A stretch of DNA of 6,616 nucleotides from JAVXNW01 sp036645575 (lineage in GTDB: Bacteria; Bacillota; Clostridia; Christensenellales; Aristaeellaceae), in contig JAVXNW010000121.1 in the NCBI GenBank assembly GCA_036645575.1, positions 1-6,616 of the forward strand, given 5' to 3'. Shown here in pieces: positions 1-4,714 of the stretch. A model generated the notes under the pieces. The model did not search any database. It had not been told where the DNA came from and was given only the letters and a program-made list of their open reading frames with translations. A program made the position numbers and the translations under genes. Each line of letters opens with the position of its first letter. The stretch's first letter is position 1.

Positions 1-1
1 A

Positions 2-78
2 CGCTCACGCGGGTTATTGAACGCGGAGGAGGGGCTTCTCGCCCCCCTCCACACCACCCCCTCGAGCTGTGCGGTAAT
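2..78 (+). repeat. Intergenic repeat unit R1, copy 1
   Basis: This unit recurs almost unchanged at 339-407 in the same orientation. Both copies begin with CGCTCACGCGG, continue with a TTATTGAA segment and a GGAGGAGGGG / CCCCCCTCC stem-forming block, and end in CTCGAGCTGT. Differences are few: one base of indel after the opening motif, ACGC versus ATGC, and CTTCTCG versus CTACTCG in the hairpin loop. Both copies contain an in-frame ATG giving the same peptide start (MNAEEGLLAPLH), which comes from the repeat and not from a gene. The copies diverge after the shared AGCTGT. Confidence 0.8.
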
Positions 79-115
79 GCTGTGGTGTTCTCGCACATCT
101 CCAGGTGGTACGACG

Positions 116-313
116 CCTGCGGGCGATCTTCGCCTGCGAGCGGGAAGTGGGCTTTTTCTCTTGCAAAAAGCCCCCCGCTCACGCGGGTCCCCCCTAAATG
201 CGCTTTTAAGGCTAAGGAACGGGGAGGCGGGGGAGCGACCGGGGCGGGATTTCGCTTGTTGCGACAAGCGACCGGCCTACGCGGCCGGACTGCGCAAGGC
301 TTGAAGCCTTGAC
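116..313 (+). repeat. Hairpin-cluster intergenic repeat R2, copy 1
   Basis: This unit is repeated in inverted orientation at 6408-6616 with high similarity and a few small indels. It is built of consecutive stem-loops: GGCTTTTT/AAAAAGCC (150-172), CCCGC-TCAC-GCGGG (174-187), CGCTTGT-TGCG-ACAAGCG (253-270), CCGGCC/GGCCGG (272-288) and CAAGGCT/AGCCTTG (295-311). Another hairpin, CGGCAC-TGCG-GTGCCG (318-333), follows just outside the part shared with copy 2. No gene is supported here: the two overlapping short reading frames have no RBS-supported start and lie across repeat sequence. The architecture recalls REP/BIME-type structured intergenic repeats, but I do not recognise the family. Confidence 0.8.
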
Positions 314-338
314 AGCCCGGCACTGCGGTGCCGTGCTG

Positions 339-407
339 CGCTCACGCGGTTATTGAATGCGGAGGAGGGGCTACTCGCCCCCCTCCACACCACCCCCTCG
401 AGCTGTA
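339..407 (+). repeat. Intergenic repeat unit R1, copy 2
   Basis: This is the second direct copy of the unit at 2-78. It lies immediately after the R2 hairpin cluster and just upstream of the TPM-domain gene. It contains an ATG at 353 that is in frame with that gene and produces a spurious 43-residue N-terminal extension. A TATACT hexamer at 411-416, just beyond the repeat, could be a -10 element, but no matching -35 lies at the usual distance. I therefore do not call a promoter for the gene at 482. Confidence 0.75.
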
Positions 408-468
408 CGTTATACTGCCTTGACCACATACTCGCTCACGCGGGGCGAAAAATCGACAACGTGATCCC

Positions 469-474
469 GGAGGG
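469..474 (+). promoter_or_regulatory. Shine-Dalgarno site fixing the TPM gene start at 482
   Basis: GGAGGG lies 7 nt before the ATG at 482. That ATG opens a classic signal peptide (MKKILACALLLLML). The alternative upstream ATG at 353 is inside repeat R1 and would bury the signal peptide behind 43 residues of repeat-derived sequence. This decides the start in favour of 482. Confidence 0.85.
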
Positions 475-481
475 AGACATA

Positions 482-1432
482 ATGAAAAAAATACTCGCTT
501 GCGCGCTTTTGCTGCTCATGCTTGGCTCGCCTGCACTGGCGTTTAATGTCGTTAAACCCGACGCTCAGTTCTACGTGCTCGATGACGCAAATGTCCTGTC
601 CGCCGAAACTGAACAGCATATCATCGACAACAACGTGCGCCTCGAAAAGGCCTGCGGCGCGCAGATCGTCTTCGTCGCCATCGAAACCACCGGCTCCGCC
701 AGCCGCGAAGACTATGCCTACAAGCTCTTTAACGACTGGGGCATTGGCGCTAAGGATAAAAACAACGGCGTCTTGATCTTGCTCGCGACGCAGGACGACG
801 ATGGCTATTTCTTGCAGGGCTCCGGCCTCGAACGCAATCTGTCCAGCGGCGATCTGGCCGATCTGGTCGATCAGTACCTGATGCCGTATTTCAATCGTCA
901 GGACTACGACACCGGCTCCCGCGCGCTCTTTGACGCGCTTTTTGACAAGGTGTCCTCGATCTACAATACCGGCCTATCTGTCTCAAACCAAGCGCCCCGG
1001 AACACGTCGGATTCAAACGTCTCCTTCCCCGGCGGCTACACCGAACGCCAGCCCGACCGCTATTCGCACAAGGAAGAGAGCGACGGGTTCAGCTTCTTTG
1101 ACATTGTGATTGCCATCGTCGTGATCGGCGTCATCCTCGCGTTCTTTGCCGGGATGCGCGGGCGCGGCGGGTGCGGGTGTCTGCCCAGCATGATGGGCGG
1201 GTTCTTGGGCGGTCTATTTAGCGGAAGCGGCGGGTCACGGCGGCGGCGGCACGACGACGACGGCCCCTTTGGCGGCGGCTTTGGCGGCGGCGGCTTTGGT
1301 GGTGGCGGGTTCGGCGGCGGCGGCCATTCCGGTGGCGGGTTCGGCGGCGGCTTCGGCGGCGGCGGCGGTGGCGGTGGCCATTCCGGTGGCGGCGGCGGCT
1401 CCCGTGGCGGCGGCGGCGGATTCAGGCGGTAA
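482..1432 (+). CDS. TPM-domain (YgcG/DUF477-like) secreted membrane protein with Gly-rich tail
   Basis: The 316-residue protein begins with a Sec signal peptide (residues 1-20, probable cleavage after ALA). A TPM domain follows at about 31-160, with family hallmarks: DDANVLS near the start, the YAYKLFNDWGIG segment and NNGVLILLATQDD. A low-complexity linker leads to one hydrophobic segment (about 206-224), then a short GCGC stretch, an RRRR cluster and a tail of about 50 residues that is almost all Gly with Phe/His/Ser. This signal-TPM-TM-Gly-rich layout is standard for the YgcG-like family, whose members are extracytoplasmic and mostly of unknown function. The plant relative of the domain acts in photosystem II repair and has been reported to have phosphatase activity, which should not be transferred here. 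The gene stands alone on the plus strand and is convergent with the XRE gene. Confidence 0.88.
   Translation: MKKILACALLLLMLGSPALAFNVVKPDAQFYVLDDANVLSAETEQHIIDNNVRLEKACGAQIVFVAIETTGSASREDYAYKLFNDWGIGAKDKNNGVLILLATQDDDGYFLQGSGLERNLSSGDLADLVDQYLMPYFNRQDYDTGSRALFDALFDKVSSIYNTGLSVSNQAPRNTSDSNVSFPGGYTERQPDRYSHKEESDGFSFFDIVIAIVVIGVILAFFAGMRGRGGCGCLPSMMGGFLGGLFSGSGGSRRRRHDDDGPFGGGFGGGGFGGGGFGGGGHSGGGFGGGFGGGGGGGGHSGGGGGSRGGGGGFRR
1271..1426 (+). repeat. In-gene GGC/GGT low-complexity repeat
   Basis: This tract of GGC/GGT glycine codons, interrupted by TTT/TTC and CATTCC, encodes the Gly-Phe / Gly-His-Ser tail of the TPM protein. Imperfect tandem units of the type FGGGG and GGGGHSGGG are visible. 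It could be length-variable through slippage. The long proline-rich reading frame on the opposite strand is only its shadow. Confidence 0.7.
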
Positions 1433-1485
1433 CAAAAAAAGGCGCTTGCCGCGCGCGTTTCTCCCCGACAATGTTCGTATTTACC

Positions 1486-1522
1486 CGAACCGCCGTGTGG
1501 CTTTTTGCTACACGGCGGTTCG
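1486..1522 (+). terminator. Hairpin terminator of the TPM gene, apparently split from its T-tract
   Basis: A perfect 13-bp stem (CGAACCGCCGTGT at 1486-1498 with its complement at 1510-1522) encloses an 11-nt loop, about 55 nt after the TPM stop codon. The bases right after the stem (TC then TAGGGAAG) are not T-rich, because the MITE-like element begins 2 nt later at TA. Joining across that element restores TCTATTTCTTTTT after the stem, which is a plausible intrinsic terminator tail. The gene is convergent with the XRE gene, so the site may have served both directions. Confidence 0.6.
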
Positions 1523-1524
1523 TC

Positions 1525-1689
1525 TAGGGAAGCGCTGATTAAATCCCACACGCGCTGGCGGCTGCATTTCCGTCATCTCCGTCCTGCAAAATCACGGGCG
1601 TAGTTCCGCTACGCCTTCGGCTTTTGCGGGACGAATCTGGCGAAAATTCAGCTCGCCATCGCGCACGTTCTTTAATCAGCGCTTCCCTA
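1525..1689. mobile_element. MITE-like foldback element with TA target duplication
   Basis: Perfect inverted termini TAGGGAAGCGCTGATTAAA lie at 1525-1543 and 1671-1689. The outer TA on each side reads as a target duplication, leaving a 161-bp element (1527-1687) with 17-bp TIRs. The inverted similarity continues imperfectly inward: GTCCTGCAAAA (1581-1591) pairs with TTTTGCGGGAC (1622-1632), and GGCGTAG (1597-1603) with CTACGCC (1609-1615), so the whole element can fold back on itself. There is no coding capacity. A TA duplication is typical of IS630/Tc1-mariner elements and some IS5-group elements; the mobilising transposase is not in this window. Confidence 0.78.
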
Positions 1690-2046
1690 TTTCTTTTTGG
1701 CCGCTTCCTTGAGCTTTTGCAGCTGCACGTATTCAATCACGGCGCGGCGGCTGGCTTCCTTCAGGCAGAGCACGTCGGAGATGAGTTTGCCGCTTGTGCA
1801 GTCGCTCGTCAGGCGCTTATTGAGCCCTTCCACGCCCTCGCGGCAGGTGGTGCGGCCGGTCAGGTAATCCACCGACACGCCATAAAAATCCGCCAACAAG
1901 ACCGCCGCGCGCAGCGGCAGCGCGTAGACGCCCGTTTCATATTTCGAGTAATACTGTTGCGTCGTTCCGATCACCTTTGCGACATCGACCTGTTTTAAAT
2001 CTCGATCCTCCCGCAAATCCTTCATCATTTCCGCAATTTCGTTCAT
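1687..2046 (-). CDS. XRE-family helix-turn-helix transcriptional regulator
   Basis: The protein is 119 residues from the ATG at 2046. An XRE (HTH_3) DNA-binding domain occupies about residues 5-65: helix-turn-helix around VDVAKVIGTTQQYYSKYETG (20-39), then the typical LPLRAAVLLADFYGVSVDYLTGRT segment. The C-terminal ~50 residues are helical and Lys/Ala-rich, possibly for dimerisation. The frame is open to ATGs at 2058 and 2079. I prefer 2046: AAGGA (2058-2062) sits 11 nt upstream, whereas it would abut the 2058 start, and a TACAAT -10 at 2091-2096 would leave almost no leader for 2079. It probably represses its own promoter and the divergent SLOG promoter. Its TAG stop is shared with the end of the MITE-like element. 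Confidence 0.88.
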   Translation of the reverse strand: MNEIAEMMKDLREDRDLKQVDVAKVIGTTQQYYSKYETGVYALPLRAAVLLADFYGVSVDYLTGRTTCREGVEGLNKRLTSDCTSGKLISDVLCLKEASRRAVIEYVQLQKLKEAAKKK

Positions 2047-2081
2047 GTGCGCCGCCATCCTTTTATTTATGTATGACAAGC

Positions 2082-2105
2082 GTACCGTACATTGTATTTG
2101 ATGTA
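2082..2105. promoter_or_regulatory. Candidate operator / -10 region of the XRE gene
   Basis: On the minus strand TACAAT (2091-2096) matches a -10 at 5 of 6 positions, but no good -35 is visible. Around it lie a 9-bp near-palindrome GTACCGTAC (2082-2090) and an inverted pair TACAT / ATGTA (2088-2092, 2101-2105). GTACNGT recurs at 2140-2146, at the expected transcription start of the divergent promoter. Short symmetric sites between a divergent XRE gene and its target are typical autoregulatory operators. The exact site is inference. Confidence 0.4.
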
Positions 2106-2134
2106 TCGACAGTTCGCCGTTTATGGCTTATATT
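2106..2134 (+). promoter_or_regulatory. Sigma-70-type promoter for the SLOG gene fragment
   Basis: TCGACA (2106-2111), a 17-bp spacer and TATATT (2129-2134) each match the sigma-A consensus at 5 of 6 positions. The expected start near 2141 leaves a ~37-nt leader containing AGAGGA before the ATG at 2178. The promoter is divergent from the XRE gene. Confidence 0.65.
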
Positions 2135-2135
2135 A

Positions 2136-2558
2136 TTAGCGTACAGTCTGATTATTATTTAATGAAAGAGGATCGCCATGCAACATATGACCTACGCGTT
2201 CATAGGCCATCGCCCGTCCACGCTGTATTTTGGATACGACGAAGCGCACCCAGCGCGGATCGCCATTTTGCACAATCAAGTAGCAAGCATACCGTGATAA
2301 CTGGTAATCATCGGTTTTTCGTTTACCGCCTTTTCCAATTTCTATCATTTTGCTGACATCAGCAAAATGATCCGAAAGTGCAAATTCGCTATTTTGGCAG
2401 GCTAACATGGCTTTATCAATCACTTTGGTAAAATTACGCCACTGTGTATAGGATAATACAGATGAGAGCTCGCGTGCATACCAGAACTCCAAGCCGTTTT
2501 CGTTAATATGTTTAATGTCTTCAAATAGCTTATACGCTACAGTATTCAGATTGCTCAT
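2136..2558 (-). pseudogene. dinD: Truncated DinD (DNA-damage-inducible protein D), N-terminal part with chimeric tail
   Basis: Residues ~9-101 closely resemble the N-terminal part of E. coli DinD as I remember it: FEDIKHINENGLEFWYAREL, YTQWRNFTKVIDKA, DHFADVSKMIEIGKGG and LSRYACYLIVQNGDP. DinD is normally about 275 residues. Homology stops at Pro101 (2256-2258), and residues 102-140 are antisense to the SLOG gene start and its promoter, so about two thirds of the protein is lost. The start is well supported: GAGGTG 5 nt upstream of the ATG and a strong promoter at 2616-2644. E. coli DinD is SOS-induced and reported to inhibit RecA filaments. This fragment may still be expressed, but full activity is unlikely. 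Confidence 0.85.
2178..2297 (+). pseudogene. 5' fragment of a SLOG/DUF1273 (YpsA-like) gene
   Basis: From the ATG at 2178 the frame reads MQHMTYAFIGHRPS, then FGYDEAHP, and stops at 2297 after 39 codons. The F-x-GHRP motif followed by an (F/W)GY(D/N)E segment is the characteristic start of the SLOG-superfamily DUF1273/YpsA-like proteins, which are usually well over 120 residues. AGAGGA lies 6 nt before the ATG and a consensus-like promoter lies further upstream, so the expression signals are intact. Similarity ends near codon 25-27 (about 2250-2260), where the antisense dinD fragment begins. The remaining ~12 codons are simply the opposite strand of dinD. Confidence 0.65.
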
Positions 2559-2615
2559 TTCTGCACCTCATAATCGGTTAAATCTGTATTTTTCAAATTG
2601 CTTGATGTTGTTTTC

Positions 2616-2644
2616 ATTTTAACACATTTCCCGCTGCATGTCGA
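2616..2644 (-). promoter_or_regulatory. Promoter of the dinD fragment
   Basis: On the minus strand TCGACA (2639-2644), 17 bp, then TAAAAT (2616-2621) give a near-consensus sigma-A promoter. It lies about 58 nt upstream of the dinD ATG, with a GAGGTG ribosome binding site in the leader. The -35 overlaps the candidate LexA site. Because the gene runs toward the XRE gene on the same strand, a transcript from here could continue into it: no terminator is visible between them. Confidence 0.65.
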
Positions 2645-2715
2645 ACGGATGTCAACAGCTAAACTATGTTGATCCAAATGCCGACGGCGTGATCGGCTTA
2701 AAAACAACTGATTAG
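2638..2715 (+). pseudogene. Possible 3' remnant of a plus-strand gene
   Basis: A 25-codon frame ends ...NYVDPNADGVIGLKTTD and stops at TAG (2713-2715), one base before a strong hairpin. The DPNADGVI segment resembles a calcium-binding/dockerin-like D-x-N-x-D-G loop, but it is too short to assign. The stop directly before a terminator suggests the tail of a gene whose body was replaced by the dinD segment. A chance frame is a real alternative. Confidence 0.25.
2642..2655. promoter_or_regulatory. Candidate LexA (SOS) box overlapping the dinD -35
   Basis: CGAACGGATGTCAA on the plus strand matches the Bacillus-type LexA consensus CGAACRNRYGTTYC at its first 11 positions and fails at the last three. 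The left half-site CGAAC is perfect and the right half is weak. It overlaps the -35 of the dinD promoter by 3 bp, a position where LexA binding would block RNA polymerase. dinD is SOS-regulated in E. coli, which makes the site biologically sensible. Confidence 0.5.
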
Positions 2716-2716
2716 A

Positions 2717-2755
2717 CAAGCGCCGTCCCAATGAAGGGGCGGCGCTTGCTTTATT
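2717..2755. terminator. Hairpin terminator between the zinc-ribbon/TPR gene and the dinD region
   Basis: CAAGCGCCGTCCC (2717-2729), a 6-nt loop and GGGGCGGCGCTTG (2736-2748) form a 13-bp stem with one G-U pair. It lies 2 bp beyond the stop of the minus-strand zinc-ribbon/TPR gene and would end that operon. On the plus strand it is followed by CTTTATT, a modest U-tract. On the minus strand the T-run comes only ~13 nt later, so it may be bidirectional. Confidence 0.7.
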
Positions 2756-3761
2756 GCGCGGCGGGCTGGCCGTTCAGGTCTTGGTATTTTTTGAACAGGT
2801 CCAGGTCGCCGGTCTTGTCGTAGCCGGTTTTGTAGGCGTTGAGGGCGAGGTCGGGCTCGCTATTTTGCTGGTAGATTTCGCCGACCTCCTTGTAGGGATC
2901 GGGCTGATCGGGCTTGAGGGAGATGCACTTGGCGTAGGCGGCGAGCGCCCTGTCCTTGTTGCCCAACTGCGACTGCGTGCGCGCCACCATCAGCGAATAG
3001 TCGTAGCTGGCGGGGTCCAGGCGCAGCGCGGTGTAGTAGGCGTCGGCCGCGCGCTTGAGGCTGCCCTCGTTCATGTACTGATCGCCCAAGAGCGCATACG
3101 CTCCGGCGGGCGCGCCAAAGCCCATCGACGCGCGGAAGGTCTGGCCGCTGGGCAACAGCCATAGCCAGAACAGAACGCCCATCACCAAGAGCAATACCAG
3201 CGCCGCGACGCCCGATTTGATGTAGCGGGCCACGCGGTTTTCGTCGTCCTCGTCGTCCTCCTCATAGGGGTATTCGTCCGGCAGGTCGATGTCCTCAAAG
3301 AACATGTCGTCGTCCGCGCGGCGGCGCTTTTTGCGCGGAATGATCGTGTCCTGCTCGGTGTAGGCGTCCTTGCGCGGCGGCACCACGGGCGCCTTGCGCT
3401 CGGGCGGGCGCTGCACGCGACCGGTTCCGTCCACCACGCCCTGCCGCTTTTGCGCGTTCTCGCGGGGTGGGCGCGCGGGCGCTTCGCGGCGGACTGCCTG
3501 AGGTGCGGGCGGTTCGGTCGCCTCGGAGGCCGGGCGCACCGGCTGCGCGGGGTTCTCGGCCAAGGGCTTTACTTGCAGCGCGGGATCGGGGCGCTTGTAC
3601 GCCGCATAGGCCGGGTTTTCCGGCTGCTTGGGCAGCGCGATTTCGGCCGCCTCGGCCGTTTCCGCGTCGATCACCGGCGGCACGGCCGCCAGCACGCTCC
3701 CACAAAAGGCGCAGAAGGACGCCCCTTGGGGGTTCTCCTTGCCACAGCTTCCGCAAAACAT
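2751..3761 (-). CDS. Zinc-ribbon, single-TM, TPR-repeat protein
   Basis: This 336-residue protein starts with a zinc ribbon (CGSCG...FCAFCG; Cys3, Cys6, Cys17, Cys20). A Pro/Ala/Glu-rich disordered linker (about 25-135), a basic patch RKKRRR (143-148) and a strongly acidic stretch (149-174) follow. One transmembrane helix spans about 185-203. The C-terminal domain (about 218-325) has roughly three TPR units, for example YALLGDQYMNEGSLKRAADA and LDPASYDYSLMVARTQSQLG. RVARYIK before the helix suggests the zinc ribbon is cytoplasmic and the TPRs extracytoplasmic. GAGGAGGG lies 6 nt before the ATG. It follows the HEAT-like gene by 50 nt and appears to be the last gene of the operon. The function is unknown; a scaffold or sensor role is inference. 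Confidence 0.85.
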   Translation of the reverse strand: MFCGSCGKENPQGASFCAFCGSVLAAVPPVIDAETAEAAEIALPKQPENPAYAAYKRPDPALQVKPLAENPAQPVRPASEATEPPAPQAVRREAPARPPRENAQKRQGVVDGTGRVQRPPERKAPVVPPRKDAYTEQDTIIPRKKRRRADDDMFFEDIDLPDEYPYEEDDEDDENRVARYIKSGVAALVLLLVMGVLFWLWLLPSGQTFRASMGFGAPAGAYALLGDQYMNEGSLKRAADAYYTALRLDPASYDYSLMVARTQSQLGNKDRALAAYAKCISLKPDQPDPYKEVGEIYQQNSEPDLALNAYKTGYDKTGDLDLFKKYQDLNGQPAAQ

Positions 3762-3811
3762 AGCATTCCCTCCTCAAAAGCAACGGTGCAGGGTATCAGG
3801 TTGGGGCGCGG

Positions 3812-4645
3812 TCAGGGGCGAAAGCCCTTGAGCGCCTCGTAGTCGGGATCGCCCGAGAAATCGCGGGTGCGCTCGCCCGCGTCGCCGCCCAGCATGTCAA
3901 TTGCGTTGGCGATCTCGAGGTAGTCGAGGTAATTGAGGTCGGCCATCGAAAGGGCCACGGTGAGCGGGGCAATGGCGCGCGGGTCGCCCAGCTTGCCCAG
4001 CAGCGACGCAAAGAGCGCGCGTTCGGAAACGCGCACATGAAATTCATGCAATACATAAGTATAGATGCGTTCATCGCCCGGAAAGTTGCATAGCAGGTCC
4101 AAATAGGTCTTGAGCGACTCAGGATGCGCGTCTTTGAGCTTGTCGAGCATCAGCGGGACCGGTTTTTCGCCAAGGCTCTGCAAAAGCTCCGCCGCGATAT
4201 CGGCCAGATCGTCATTGGCCGCGCGCGCGTCGATGAGCTGAAAGCATAGTTGGATCGGGCGCGCGTCGCCCAGGCCGATCATCAGGTTGAGCGCGGTTGC
4301 GCGCAAGTCCCCGGCGCAGGCGGAATCGGTGGCGAGGCGAAGCAGCGGATCGACCGCCTGCGCGCCAAATTCGCCGATGCGGTCGGTCAACAGCTCGGGC
4401 GGCTCAATGCCCGCGTCCTGATAGGCGCGCATCCCCGCGACCAATTGATCCATGTCGGTCATTGCGGCAAAATAGGCCGCGGGGGTCGCCCCGTCAAGGG
4501 CGGGCGTGGGCAGATTGATAAAGCGGATGTACTCCGCGCCGACCTGTTCCTCCATCTGCTCAGGGCTGACGCCAGAAGCGGCGCGCTCGCGCATCCAGCC
4601 CGCCAGATGCTTGTGAAATAGGTTGTCAAAGTCAATGATCTTCAC
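3812..4645 (-). CDS. HEAT-like repeat protein
   Basis: This 277-residue protein uses a GTG start with GGAAGGAG 10 nt upstream. It has no signal peptide or membrane segment and is probably a soluble alpha-solenoid. HEAT/armadillo-like units are visible from about residue 95: DPLLRLATDS...LRATALNLMIGLGDARPI (about 99-130), a degenerate unit around 145-175, and ALFASLLGKLGDPRAIAPLTVALS (210-233), each with the G-D-x-R-A/P-I turn typical of such repeats. The N-terminal ~95 residues (MKIIDFDNLFHKHL...) match no family I know. It lies between two TPR-containing genes with short gaps (69 and 50 nt), so co-transcription is likely. No catalytic motif is recognised. Confidence 0.8.
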   Translation of the reverse strand: MKIIDFDNLFHKHLAGWMRERAASGVSPEQMEEQVGAEYIRFINLPTPALDGATPAAYFAAMTDMDQLVAGMRAYQDAGIEPPELLTDRIGEFGAQAVDPLLRLATDSACAGDLRATALNLMIGLGDARPIQLCFQLIDARAANDDLADIAAELLQSLGEKPVPLMLDKLKDAHPESLKTYLDLLCNFPGDERIYTYVLHEFHVRVSERALFASLLGKLGDPRAIAPLTVALSMADLNYLDYLEIANAIDMLGGDAGERTRDFSGDPDYEALKGFRP

Positions 4646-4714
4646 GTCTGTTGTGCTCCTTCCGTGTCCGGGAATCGCCGATTGCCATGGTTCGTTTGAA
4701 TGGTCGCCGCGCGG

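Noticed and set aside
17..312. Two overlapping short plus-strand frames in the left repeat region
   Set aside because: They lie across repeat sequence, have no RBS-supported start, and the first shares its opening peptide with the spurious extension at 353.
1..350. CRISPR array suggested by repeated short motifs
   Set aside because: The repeats are irregularly spaced, palindromic, differ in length, and there are no uniform spacers or cas genes.
420..453. TTGACC ... AAAAAT as a promoter for the TPM gene
   Set aside because: The spacing is about 22 bp with a poor -10, and the spacer contains the repeat border motif; not convincing.
1060..1551. Long proline-rich frame on the minus strand
   Set aside because: It is the antisense of the glycine-codon tract of the TPM gene and runs into the hairpin and MITE; low complexity with no RBS.
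2638..2715. Dockerin or EF-hand protein
   Set aside because: Only one short D-x-N-x-D-G-like stretch is present; kept only as a low-confidence remnant without a family name.
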